Assembly: GCA_020632885.1 (NCBI GenBank)
Contig: JACKEQ010000004.1
Location: 465,277 to 529,276 of the forward strand
Length of the DNA: 64,000 bases
Direction: 5' to 3'
Origin: Alphaproteobacteria bacterium
GTDB taxonomy: Bacteria > Myxococcota_A > UBA796 > GCA-2862545
Both the position numbers and the translations under genes were made by a program. This document shows positions 53,204-62,354 of this stretch, in pieces (within the stretch, counting starts at the first letter, position 1; each line of letters begins with the position of its first letter). The notes beneath the pieces were generated by a model that worked only from the letters and a program-made list of their open reading frames with translations, was not told where the DNA came from and ran no database searches.

Positions 53204-55285
53204 TTGGCAGAGGAGCACCCCATCGTGCGCGAGGAGGTCGGGCACCTCCGGCGCGTCGCCACCCTCCTCGAGGAGAACCCCTACCAGCTCCCCCCCTCCG
53301 AGAAGCCCATCGTCGAGGAGCTCCTGCGGCTTCGCGAGGAGCTCCCGAAGGCCAAGGAGGAGGACAAGGGCGCCCTCCTCATGCAGTACGACCAGGCGCA
53401 CAACCTCCTCGTCCAGCTGCGCGAGGCCCGCGAGCGGCCCCAGGTGGACCCCGGCTGCCCGTACTTCGCCCACGTCTGCCTCGAGGAGGAGGGCCGGCAG
53501 CGCCACGTGTTCCTCGGGAAGGCCACGCGCATCGACAACGGCCTGCGCATCGTGGACTGGCGGAACGCCCCGATCAGCCGGATCTTCTACCGCTACCAGC
53601 AGGGCGAGGAGTACGAGGAGGAGCTCGGCGACCGGTACGTCGAGGGTCGTGTGCGCTCCCGGCGCACCCTGACCATCGAGCGCGGTGAGCTCGAGCGGGT
53701 CGACAGCCCCGAGGGCACGTTCGTCCACGGCGACACCGGCTGGGAGCTCCGCGCGCGCGAGTCCACGCGCCTCGCGGGAGGCCAGGGGGCCGCCCTGCGC
53801 GCCCATGCGGCCGGGGAGTCCGCGGGACGCCGGCTGGGCACGGACCTCGAGGGCAACCGGCGCCGGCGCGACAAGCGTCTCCCGGACATCGCGGGTCTCA
53901 TCGACGCCGAGCAGTTCGAGCTGATCACCCGGCCCCGCTCGGGCTTCGTGGTCATCCGCGGCACGGCGGGCTCGGGGAAGACCACGGTGGCGCTGCACCG
54001 GATCGCCTGGATGGCCTTCGAAGACCCCTCCTACGACAGCCCCCAGACGCTCTTCCTGGTGTTCAGCCGCGCGCTCAAGGACTACGTCGGCCACGTGCTG
54101 CCCGCCCTCGGTGTGTCGGGCGCGGTGGTGATGGACTTCCGCTCGTGGTCCCACCAGGCCCGCACCCGCCACTTCCCGATGCTCCCGAAGAACGCCCGCG
54201 AGACCACGCCGGCCGTCGCCGTGCGCCTGAAGCAGCACCCCGCCATGCTCGAGGTGCTGCGCGAGCAGGTCCGCCGGGTCGATGGCGAGTCCACGGCCGA
54301 CCAGGCCCTCGACGACTGGATGAGCGCCGTCACCGGGGTGGACCTCCTGGCCGAGGTGCTCGACCGCCGCGATCCCGGGGCCTTCACGCGCGCCGAGCTC
54401 GAGAAGGCCGCCCAGTGGAGCCACGACCGCGCCCAGGAGCTGATGGCGTGGATCGAGGGCGACCGGGAGGTCGAGGCGGCCATCGACGTCGAGGACGAGC
54501 CCCTGCTCCTCCGCGCCTGGCAGCTCCGCGTGGGCCCTCTGCGCAACGCGAAGAAGCGTCCGCTCCGCTACAAGCACCTCGCGATCGACGAGGTCCAGGA
54601 CTTCTCGCCCACCGAGGTGCGCGTCCTGCTCGACTGTCTCGACGAGAAGCAGTCCATCACGCTGGCGGGCGACACCCAGCAGCACGTCATGCAGGAGTCC
54701 GGCTTCACGAGCTGGGCGGACTTCTTCCGGCACCTCGGCGTCGAGGGCACGAGCGTCGACACCCTGCGGATCAGCTACCGCAGCGCAGCGCCCATCGTCG
54801 ACCTCGCGATGCGCCTCCTCGGTCCCCTGCGCGAGGACGACGAGATGCCCGTCGTCACCCGCTCCGGCCCGCCCGTGGAGCTGTTCCGGTTCACGGATCA
54901 CGGCGCGGCCGTGGCCTTCCTGGCTGACGCCCTCAAGGAGCTGCTGCGCGCCGAGCCCATGGCGTCGGTGGTCCTGCTCACCCCCGACCAGAACCTGTCG
55001 GGCGTCTACACGGCGGGCCTGCGGGCGGGCGAGGTCCCCCGGCTGCGCCGTGTGAGCCAGCAGGACTTCACCTTCGCGCCGGGCGTGGAGGTCACCGAGC
55101 TCGATCAGGTGAAGGGCCTGGAGTTCGACTACGTCGTGCTCATCGAGCCCAGCGCGGCGCACTTCCCGGACACCGCGGCCGCGCGGCGTCTCCTGCACGT
55201 CGGAGCCACGCGGGCCGTGCACCAGCTCTGGATGACCTGCGTGGCCGAGCCCTCCACCATCCTCGCCGAGGCGCTCGGGGGCTGA
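53204..55285 (+). CDS. HelD-like UvrD/Rep superfamily 1 helicase
   Basis: A 693-aa ATPase. The N-terminal coiled coil (KPIVEELLRLREELPKAKEED) and the IVDWRNAPISRIFYRYQQGE block are typical of HelD, which removes stalled RNA polymerase. Walker A is GTAGSGKTTVALHRI (about 252-266); AIDEVQDFSPTEVRVLL, LAGDTQQHVM, LRISYRS, VTELDQVKGLEFDYVVL and VGATRA complete SF1. The TTG start has AAGGAGG upstream. It is followed one base after the stop by a kinase gene, so the pair is likely co-transcribed. Confidence 0.9.
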   Translation: MAEEHPIVREEVGHLRRVATLLEENPYQLPPSEKPIVEELLRLREELPKAKEEDKGALLMQYDQAHNLLVQLREARERPQVDPGCPYFAHVCLEEEGRQRHVFLGKATRIDNGLRIVDWRNAPISRIFYRYQQGEEYEEELGDRYVEGRVRSRRTLTIERGELERVDSPEGTFVHGDTGWELRARESTRLAGGQGAALRAHAAGESAGRRLGTDLEGNRRRRDKRLPDIAGLIDAEQFELITRPRSGFVVIRGTAGSGKTTVALHRIAWMAFEDPSYDSPQTLFLVFSRALKDYVGHVLPALGVSGAVVMDFRSWSHQARTRHFPMLPKNARETTPAVAVRLKQHPAMLEVLREQVRRVDGESTADQALDDWMSAVTGVDLLAEVLDRRDPGAFTRAELEKAAQWSHDRAQELMAWIEGDREVEAAIDVEDEPLLLRAWQLRVGPLRNAKKRPLRYKHLAIDEVQDFSPTEVRVLLDCLDEKQSITLAGDTQQHVMQESGFTSWADFFRHLGVEGTSVDTLRISYRSAAPIVDLAMRLLGPLREDDEMPVVTRSGPPVELFRFTDHGAAVAFLADALKELLRAEPMASVVLLTPDQNLSGVYTAGLRAGEVPRLRRVSQQDFTFAPGVEVTELDQVKGLEFDYVVLIEPSAAHFPDTAAARRLLHVGATRAVHQLWMTCVAEPSTILAEALGG

Positions 55286-55286
55286 A

Positions 55287-58200
55287 GTGACCGACGACGC
55301 CACGGCTCCCGTCCGAGAGGCCCTGTACGACCCGCGTATCGTGCATCCACGCTACGAGGATCGGGGGGCGCTGGGCTCTGGGGGCTCGGGCGACGTCCGG
55401 CGGGTGTTCGACCGCGACCTCGATCGGGAGGTGGCCCTGAAGGTCCTGCGCCGCGGCACTCCCGAGGAGCTGTTGGCCGAAGCGCGGGTGGCCGCGCGGC
55501 TCCGCCACCCCAGCCTGGTCCCGGTGTTCGACGCCGCCGCGCTGGACGACGGCCGCTGGTACTTCACGATGCCCCTGGTCTGCGGTGATACGTTCGACGT
55601 CGCCCTCGGTGCCCGCACCCTCCCCGAGCGCGTCGAGCTGGTGGCCTCCGTCACGGACGTCGTGGCCCATGCCCATCGGGAGGCCCTCGCCCACCTCGAC
55701 CTCAAGCCCAGCAACGTGCTGGTGGACACGGACGGGCGTCCGCAGGTCCTGGATTGGGGTCTCGCCCAGGCCGTGGGGACGAGCGCCCGATCGTCGCGCG
55801 GCACCCCGAGGTACCTCGCTCCCGAACGTACCCACTCCACCCCCTTCGACCCTGCGAGGGCCGACGTCTACGCCCTGGGAGCCCTGCTCTTCCAGGCCCT
55901 GGTGGGGAGCCCCCCGTTCGAGGGGCTGGACGGAGTCGCGACGCTGCACGCCCTCCGCGCCGGCATCACCCCGGAGGTGCCCGACGCGCCGGACTCCCTC
56001 CAGGAGCTCGCGGACCTGGCTCGCCGCTGCCTTTCGCCCGACCCCACCGCACGCCCCGGCGACGCTGGCGCGCTCGCGTCGGAGCTCCGGGTCGCGGCGC
56101 GTGCCCTCACGGGCGCCGGCATCGCGAGGACGGACCTGTTCGACGCCCTGGACCGCGCGCTGGGCTCTGGCCGGAGCGCGGTCCTCGCGGGGCCCGCGGG
56201 CATCGGCAAGTCCCACGCCCTGCAGGGGTGGCTCCTCTCCCGCTCCTGGTCCCGGTACGCACGGCGGGCCGTGGTGGAGGTACACGGCGGACGCCCCCGG
56301 CAGATGCTGGAGGCCCGCATCGCAGATGCCCTGGGGCTCGAGCTGAGGGGCATCCCGCTCGCCGAGACACTCGCCGAGCTCGGACCCGTGCTGATCGCCG
56401 TGGAGTCGGTGGAGGCGGGGGACCCGGGGCTCCACGACTGGTTGCAGGACCTGCTCGATCAGGTGCCCACGCTGCATGTCGTGAAGACCACCCGCCACCG
56501 GGAGTCCCACGCGATCGACGTGGGACCCCTCGGGCGTGAGGAGGCCACCCGGCTGCTCGCCCACCACAGCGGGATGGCGGCGGGGGACGACCTCTCAGAC
56601 CTCGCGGCGTCCCTCGACCACCACCCGTTGTCCCTGGTGCTCGCAGGGCCGCGGGTCCGCCTGCTCGGCATCGGTGCCGTCGCGTCGGACGTCGCGAGAG
56701 ATCCGGCTCTGGAAGCATCGATCCTGGCGAGCTGGATGCTCCTCCCCGCTCCCGAGCGCGCCCTGTGGGTGGACCTGACCGCCTTCGCCGATCGCTTCAC
56801 CCCGGCCGACGCTCGGGCCCTGCACGGCCGGACGGACACGCTGGCCCTCCTCGCCGCCCTGGCCGAACGGTCCCTCGTCCAGCGCGACGGCGACGACTTC
56901 CGCCTGCTCGCTGCCATCCGTGCCTTCGCCGCGGCTCGCGCACCCGACGACCTCCCGGCACGGCACGCCCGCTGGGCTGCGCAGTCCGCGGAGGCCCTCG
57001 TCCCGGATGTCCGCAGGTTCGCGGGCTCCGCTCCGCGCAAAGCGCTCCGCACCCTGGCCACGGACCTCCGGCTGGCGGTGGAGCGCGTCGGGGACGCCGA
57101 GCTGGCCGCCAGGTGCCTCGCCGCGTGGCTCGAGCACGTACGGATGTCGGGCCCCCACGACGCTGTCGAGCCCGTCACGCGCACCGTCCTCCGTCGGCCG
57201 GACGTCCCTCAGGCGCTCCGCGCCCGGTGTGCCGTGCTGGTGATGGAGTGCCAGTGGGATCAGCGGATGGACACCCCATGGACCCGCGACGCGCTGAACA
57301 TCGCGAGAGCCCATGGCAATCCCGACCTCCTCGCCCGGGCCCTCGCCCGCCAGGCGCTCGTGGCGATGTGGGACAAGCGGGTGGACACGTCCTTCGAGCT
57401 GCTGGCGGAGGCGGAGGATCTCCTGGAGCCCGACGCCGCCGCCCTGTGCACCGTGTGGCGGGTGAGGTTCTCGTGCCTGCTCAGCCAGCGTCGCTCCGAC
57501 GAGGCGGAGGCCCTCGCGACGCGCGGCCTGTCGCTCGCCAGGGCGCTCGACGACCGCGAGAGCCAGCTCCGCGCGCTCATCCAGTCGGGACTGGTCGCCA
57601 ACGACCTCAACCGGAGTCACGAAGCCAAGCGCCACTTCGAGGAGGCCCTGGGCATCGCGCTGGATGTCGGGAGCGGGGTCGACATCGGCCGTCTCCACAA
57701 CCTCATCGCCACGGTCCACCAGGACGCTGGCCGCGTGGACCTCGCGCTCTCGCACGGTCGTGCTGCGGTGGAGCACCTCGTGGCCGCTGGGTCCCGGATC
57801 TGGCTCGGGCTCGCCCTGAGCAACCTGGCCAACGCGCAGCGGGTGGCCGGCGATCTCCCCGCGGCCCGACGGACGCTCGAGCGCGCCATCCACCTCAAGC
57901 GCCTGACCGGCATGCGGGTGAGCGCCGCGATCTCGGAGGGCAATCTGGGCTGTGTGTTCCAGGACGAGGGCGACCTGGACGCTGCGGTGGCGTGCTGGGT
58001 CCACACCGTGTCCGAAGCGGCCGCCATGGGCGATGCGCGACTCGAGGGGGCCTTCCGGATCAAGATCGCCGAGGTCGCGCTGGACCGGGGGGACGCTGGT
58101 ACCGCGCTGGCCGAGGCCGAGAGCGCCCTGGCACTCGTGGAGCCCACTGGTGCGGTGGTGTTCGCCGGTCTGGCTCGCATCGTGGTGGGCCGGGCGGCCT

Positions 58201-58334
58201 GGAGGCTCGGGAGCGGCGAGCGCGCCCGGACCGAGCTCGCCCGCGTGCAGGATCGCTTCGCGGCGCTCGGGCTCCCTCCCGACGCCGAGCCCAGCGTACG
58301 GCTGGCGGTGCTCGCGGACGAGCTCTCCGGCTGA
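55287..58334 (+). CDS. Ser/Thr kinase-ATPase-TPR signalling protein
   Basis: A 1015-aa multidomain regulator. Kinase domain: GSGGSGDV loop (30-37), Lys52, HLDLKPSN (136-143), DWG (156-158) and APE (178-180). A STAND-like ATPase follows, with P-loop GPAGIGKS (302-309) and a winged-helix part. A long helical TPR-type region occupies about residues 540-990 (LFELLAEAEDLLEPDAAALC, SHGRAAVEHLVAAGSRIWLGLALSNLANAQR). This PKN3/AfsK-like architecture is common in myxobacteria. A GTG start just after the helicase stop suggests co-expression. Confidence 0.9.
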   Translation: MTDDATAPVREALYDPRIVHPRYEDRGALGSGGSGDVRRVFDRDLDREVALKVLRRGTPEELLAEARVAARLRHPSLVPVFDAAALDDGRWYFTMPLVCGDTFDVALGARTLPERVELVASVTDVVAHAHREALAHLDLKPSNVLVDTDGRPQVLDWGLAQAVGTSARSSRGTPRYLAPERTHSTPFDPARADVYALGALLFQALVGSPPFEGLDGVATLHALRAGITPEVPDAPDSLQELADLARRCLSPDPTARPGDAGALASELRVAARALTGAGIARTDLFDALDRALGSGRSAVLAGPAGIGKSHALQGWLLSRSWSRYARRAVVEVHGGRPRQMLEARIADALGLELRGIPLAETLAELGPVLIAVESVEAGDPGLHDWLQDLLDQVPTLHVVKTTRHRESHAIDVGPLGREEATRLLAHHSGMAAGDDLSDLAASLDHHPLSLVLAGPRVRLLGIGAVASDVARDPALEASILASWMLLPAPERALWVDLTAFADRFTPADARALHGRTDTLALLAALAERSLVQRDGDDFRLLAAIRAFAAARAPDDLPARHARWAAQSAEALVPDVRRFAGSAPRKALRTLATDLRLAVERVGDAELAARCLAAWLEHVRMSGPHDAVEPVTRTVLRRPDVPQALRARCAVLVMECQWDQRMDTPWTRDALNIARAHGNPDLLARALARQALVAMWDKRVDTSFELLAEAEDLLEPDAAALCTVWRVRFSCLLSQRRSDEAEALATRGLSLARALDDRESQLRALIQSGLVANDLNRSHEAKRHFEEALGIALDVGSGVDIGRLHNLIATVHQDAGRVDLALSHGRAAVEHLVAAGSRIWLGLALSNLANAQRVAGDLPAARRTLERAIHLKRLTGMRVSAAISEGNLGCVFQDEGDLDAAVACWVHTVSEAAAMGDARLEGAFRIKIAEVALDRGDAGTALAEAESALALVEPTGAVVFAGLARIVVGRAAWRLGSGERARTELARVQDRFAALGLPPDAEPSVRLAVLADELSG

Positions 58335-58347
58335 CATCCGAGGGATC

Positions 58348-59556
58348 TCAGGCGTCGTGGGCCCAGCGCAGCACAGCGGCCCAGAGCAGCAGGGGCGCGA
58401 CCAGCGCGACGGCCACCACGCAGAGTACTGTTCGCGGCGTGAACCCCGCGTCCAGGGCGGCGCCGGTGGCGACGCTCACCACGGTCGTGCCGAGCATCGA
58501 GAGCCCGAACTCCAGCGAGAACAGCCGTCCCCGGACGTGCCGCTCGGTGGCGTACTGGGCCAGCGTGCCCGAGAACGTCCAGATCATCCCCATCCCCACC
58601 ATCGCGAGCGCGATGGCCGCTGCGGCGAGCGGGAAGGTGGGCGCGAACGCCATCCCGACATGGGCGACGACCAACAGCGCGTAGGCCGGCACCAGCGCAC
58701 GCTGCATGTGCTCGGTGCTGTCGCCCACCAGCTTGCGCATGCCCATGCTCCCCAACGCCGAGCCCACACCCCGGGAGGCGTAGAGCACCCCGAGCCACAG
58801 CGGACCGACGTACCCGGCGTACGCCCCGCCCGCGTAGATCGGCAGGATCACGAGCGCCGCCCCCGACAACGCGAGCATGCCCTTCTGGCAGAGCAGCACC
58901 GTGAGGTACACCCGCCCACGCAGGTACCGGAGCCCCTCGACGAACGTGGTGTCCGGCGTGGCCGTGCCCTCCTCGCGCGGCGGGAGGGGCGGGAGGAACC
59001 AGAGGAACGCCGCCGACACGAGGAAGGTGAGCGCGTCGACCCCGAGCGCCCCCACCACGCCGAGCTGTTGGGTGATCACCCCGCCCAGCGCCGCACCCAC
59101 CGCGAGCATCACGGACCACGTGCCGGCGTTCAGCGCCATGGCGACCGGGAGCTCGCGCTCGGCCGCGAGGTCCGGGATGGCCGCCGTGCGGGCCGGGATG
59201 AACACGCCGCCCACGGCCGTCCGGATCGTGAGCGCCACGAGCATGCCCCCGAAGCTCCCGGCGATCGTGAAGGCGGTCATCACGAGCACCAGCACGACCC
59301 GCAGCAGATCCGTGCCCACGAGCAGCCAGCGCCGATCGACACGGTCGGCCAGCGGACCCGCCCACGGCGCCACCAGGAAGATCGGGAGGGTCTTCGCCAC
59401 CAGGATGCCCGCCACGGCCAGCGAGCTGTCGGAGAGCTGGCGTGCGATCTCCATCGTGGCCACCGTGGTGAGCCAGTCGCCGAGGAAGCTCACGACGGTA
59501 CCGAGCCACAGCAGCCGGAAGGGTCGGTTCTCCCGCAGGAGCCCGACGTAGGTCAC
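58348..59556 (-). CDS. MFS transporter (EntS/MFS_3-like)
   Basis: A 402-aa exporter-like protein of the major facilitator superfamily with 12 hydrophobic segments. It opens ENRPFRLLWLGTVVSFLGDWLTTVA, with a loop 2-3 motif APWAGPLADRVDRRWLL. A second-half repeat (VLYASRGVGSALGS, GMGMIWTFSGTLAQYATERHVRGRLFS) is present. The GTG start has no strong ribosome site. It follows the DUF1993 gene after 14 bases, in the same direction. The substrate is unknown. Confidence 0.88.
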   Translation of the reverse strand: MTYVGLLRENRPFRLLWLGTVVSFLGDWLTTVATMEIARQLSDSSLAVAGILVAKTLPIFLVAPWAGPLADRVDRRWLLVGTDLLRVVLVLVMTAFTIAGSFGGMLVALTIRTAVGGVFIPARTAAIPDLAAERELPVAMALNAGTWSVMLAVGAALGGVITQQLGVVGALGVDALTFLVSAAFLWFLPPLPPREEGTATPDTTFVEGLRYLRGRVYLTVLLCQKGMLALSGAALVILPIYAGGAYAGYVGPLWLGVLYASRGVGSALGSMGMRKLVGDSTEHMQRALVPAYALLVVAHVGMAFAPTFPLAAAAIALAMVGMGMIWTFSGTLAQYATERHVRGRLFSLEFGLSMLGTTVVSVATGAALDAGFTPRTVLCVVAVALVAPLLLWAAVLRWAHDA

Positions 59557-59570
59557 CGGCAGGCCGCCGG

Positions 59571-60086
59571 TCAGGTGGACCGGGCGGGGTGGAGCGTCAT
59601 GTGGCCGATGTAGGTCCGCTTGCCGAGCTTCACGCCCACGTGGCGCAGGATGGCGTAGGCCGTGGTGGCGTGGAAGTAGAAGTTCGGCAGCCCGAACTCG
59701 GTGGCGTAGCAGTGGCCCGTGGTCGCCATGCCCTGCATGAACGGGAGCGTGATCTCCCTGGCGGCGGCGTCCTCGAAGGCGGCGACCTCGATACCCTCGA
59801 TGAAGGCGACGACCTCGGCGAGCCGCGCCCGCAGCTCCGGAAGGGTCTGGGGTCCGTCCTCGTGACGCGGCGCCTCGACGTCCGCGAGGCGCGCACAGAG
59901 CAGCTTGGCCGAGTCACACGCGCCCTGGACCTGCCGGCGGAGCGGGAACATGTCCGGGTAGAGGCGCGCCTCGAGAAGCAGCTCGGGGTCCATCTCACGC
60001 GTGGCGGCGAAGGCGATCCCCTGCTCCAGCCAGCCGTCGAGGTTGCGGAGCATCTGTGCGAGGGGAGGAACGGTGGTGTGGTGCAT
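59571..60086 (-). CDS. DUF1993-family protein
   Basis: A 171-aa cytosolic helical-bundle protein of the DUF1993 (DinB-like) group. Marks are the MLRNLDGWLEQG start, the RLYPDMFPLRRQVQGACDSAK region and a C-terminal GLPNFYFHATTAYAILRHVGVKLGKRTYIG. The function is not known. GGAG precedes ATG 60086, and TACACT (60106-60111, minus strand) is a -10 candidate. Confidence 0.85.
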   Translation of the reverse strand: MHHTTVPPLAQMLRNLDGWLEQGIAFAATREMDPELLLEARLYPDMFPLRRQVQGACDSAKLLCARLADVEAPRHEDGPQTLPELRARLAEVVAFIEGIEVAAFEDAAAREITLPFMQGMATTGHCYATEFGLPNFYFHATTAYAILRHVGVKLGKRTYIGHMTLHPARST

Positions 60087-60105
60087 GGGGTCTCCAGAGC
60101 AGGGG

Positions 60106-60111
60106 AGTGTA
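60106..60111 (-). promoter_or_regulatory. -10-like element (TACACT) of DUF1993 gene
   Basis: On the minus strand TACACT lies 19 bases before the ATG at 60086 with GGAG between. A TAGACC hexamer for the divergent gene lies at 60178-60183. Confidence 0.35.
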
Positions 60112-60201
60112 GCGCCCCGGAGGGGCTCGGGCGCGCCGGGGCGTGCTGGTGCGGTGCCGCGCGGTCCGCACAGGGGATAGACCCCCGCTGGGGAGGGGGG
60201 A

Positions 60202-62283
60202 GTGGTGCTGTTCGCGGCCGCGATGGCGGCGCCCGAACAGGTCGTCGTGCACAGGGCCTCCGAGGCTCCCGTCATCGACGGGCACCTCGACGAGGGCGTG
60301 TGGAGGACCGCGCCCGCCTACGGGAGCTTCGAGCGCTTCCAGCCCGTCGACGGCGGCGCACCTCCCGGGACCACCGAGGTCCGCTTCCTGCAGGACGACA
60401 AGCACCTCTACGTCGGCGTGCGCGTCTCGGGGGCGGACTACCCGATCCGCGCCCACGTCACGCCTCGGGAGGACATCAACATCGACGACCAGATCGGGAT
60501 CTACCTCGACACCTTCCTGGACGGGATCTCGGGCTACATCTTCTACTTCAACGCGCTGGGCATCCAGCAGGACATCCGGCACAACGCGGGCGACTGGAAC
60601 GTCGCGTGGGACACCCTGCTCCGGAGCCGCGGGCAGCTCACGGAGGACGGCTACACCCTGGAGGTCGCGCTGCCCTGGCGGTCGCTGAAGTTCCCGGCGG
60701 GCGACGACGGGCAGACCTGGGGCCTCCTGGTGACCCGCAAGATCCCCGGCGAAGGCGCCAAGTACGGGTGGCCCAAGCAGGAGCGGAACGCCCCACGCAT
60801 CTTCCAGACCGCCAACCACCTCACCCAGGTGCGCCCCCCACCCCGGGGCAGTGGATGGGAGATCATCCCCGCCATCACGGCGAACACCCCCCTCCCCGCC
60901 CCCGAGGGCCGCAAGCCCCTCGACATCGTGCGACCGTCCCTCGACGCGCGCTTCGGCATCACGCCGGACGTGGGCCTGGCGGCCACGCTGAACCCGGACT
61001 TCAGCCAGGTCGAGAGCGACATCAGCGACATCCGCCTGAACGCGCGCTTCGCGTACGCCTTCCCCGAGCGTCGGCCGTTCTTCCTCGACGGCATCGACTG
61101 GTTCCTCGACGGCAACGACACGCTGTACACCCGCTCGATGAACGCCCCCCTGTACGGCGTGAAGATCAGCGGCCGCGAGGGCCCCGCGTCCATCGGGGCC
61201 CTCCACGTGCTCGACCGCGCTCCCCTGCCCTCCTTCAACGAGGCCGCCACGCCGGGCTTCGGCGAGGACGACGTCGCCGGGGCGCTCGCGAGCTCCACCC
61301 TCGCGCGGGCCCGCGTGGACGCCTTCGACGGCGGGTTCGCCGGCATCACGCTCGCCGACAAGCGGCTCCTGGGCGGCGGGGGCACCCACCAGCTCGGTGG
61401 GGTGGACCTCGAGGTCCCCATGGGCGACCGCTGGGTGGGCTCGGCCGCCCTGCAGCACGCCTTCACCGGCGACCGCGAGACCTCGCTCTGGGGGACCCGC
61501 CAGACCGGGCGGGTCGTGCGGGCCAGCGGGGTGGGCACCGGCGCCGGTGTGTACTTCGCGACGAACAGCCCGGGCTACCGCAACGAGCTCGGGTACACCA
61601 CGCAGTCCGACCGCACCGACGGCGGCGGGTGGCTCGACCACACCTTCACGCCCGCGGCGGGGCTCGTCGACACGGTCACCCCGAACGCCTGGGTGGACCT
61701 CGTGGAGGAGGGAAACGGCGACCGCTTCCGGACCGCGGGGTCCGGCCTGGAGGTGCGCCTGAACGGCGTACACCTGCTCGCCACGAGCGCCTGGGTGCAG
61801 ACCTACCGGGAGCGGGGCGCCCTGGTCGACGGCTACGGGGCCGGTGGCTCGTACGCCGGCAACCTCGGCGCAGCGGTGGACGTCGCCCTCTCCACGAGCG
61901 CCGGACGCGTGGTCGACTACCTCCGCCTCGAGCCCGCGCTGCAGAGCAACTCGTCCGCCACGCTGACCCTGCGCCCGACGGCAGGCATCCAGACGGCCAC
62001 GACGCTCACGTTGAACACCTTCGATCCCGCGACCGGCCCGCGCCAGACGAGCCTCTTGGCCCGCAGCCGGGTGAACGTGCAGCTCTCGCGGGCTCTGGGC
62101 GCCCGCTGGGTGCTCGACGGGTCCCGGCGCACCGACCGGGATCCCCGCCTGTACAACGCCCTCCTCCTCACCTGGCTCACCAACCCGGGAACCGCGATCT
62201 GGCTCGGCGGGAGCGTGGTGAACGGGGAGTCGGGGTACGAGGGCAGCCTGTTCGCCAAGGCCACCCTGCTCCTCCGCCCCTGA
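60202..62283 (+). CDS. DUF5916-type outer-membrane protein with CBM9-like N-domain
   Basis: A 693-aa exported protein. The first 190 residues form a carbohydrate-binding-module-9-like domain (APVIDGHLDEGVWRTAPAYGSFERF, DDKHLYVGVRVSG, YTLEVALPWRSLKF). The rest is a DUF5916-type barrel: DARFGITPDVGLAATLNPDFSQVESD and YAFPERRPFFLDGIDWF are hallmarks. A short hydrophobic start (MVLFAAAMAAP) acts as the signal. GTG with GGAGGGGGG upstream. It probably binds or imports a glycan or peptide. It is followed by an S46 peptidase. Confidence 0.87.
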   Translation: MVLFAAAMAAPEQVVVHRASEAPVIDGHLDEGVWRTAPAYGSFERFQPVDGGAPPGTTEVRFLQDDKHLYVGVRVSGADYPIRAHVTPREDINIDDQIGIYLDTFLDGISGYIFYFNALGIQQDIRHNAGDWNVAWDTLLRSRGQLTEDGYTLEVALPWRSLKFPAGDDGQTWGLLVTRKIPGEGAKYGWPKQERNAPRIFQTANHLTQVRPPPRGSGWEIIPAITANTPLPAPEGRKPLDIVRPSLDARFGITPDVGLAATLNPDFSQVESDISDIRLNARFAYAFPERRPFFLDGIDWFLDGNDTLYTRSMNAPLYGVKISGREGPASIGALHVLDRAPLPSFNEAATPGFGEDDVAGALASSTLARARVDAFDGGFAGITLADKRLLGGGGTHQLGGVDLEVPMGDRWVGSAALQHAFTGDRETSLWGTRQTGRVVRASGVGTGAGVYFATNSPGYRNELGYTTQSDRTDGGGWLDHTFTPAAGLVDTVTPNAWVDLVEEGNGDRFRTAGSGLEVRLNGVHLLATSAWVQTYRERGALVDGYGAGGSYAGNLGAAVDVALSTSAGRVVDYLRLEPALQSNSSATLTLRPTAGIQTATTLTLNTFDPATGPRQTSLLARSRVNVQLSRALGARWVLDGSRRTDRDPRLYNALLLTWLTNPGTAIWLGGSVVNGESGYEGSLFAKATLLLRP

Positions 62284-62354
62284 CGGAGGTGCTGATCCGC
62301 GCGCGCCGGGCTAAATCCCCGGGGCGGCTCCGCGGGGACCGCGAGGAGGTCCAG

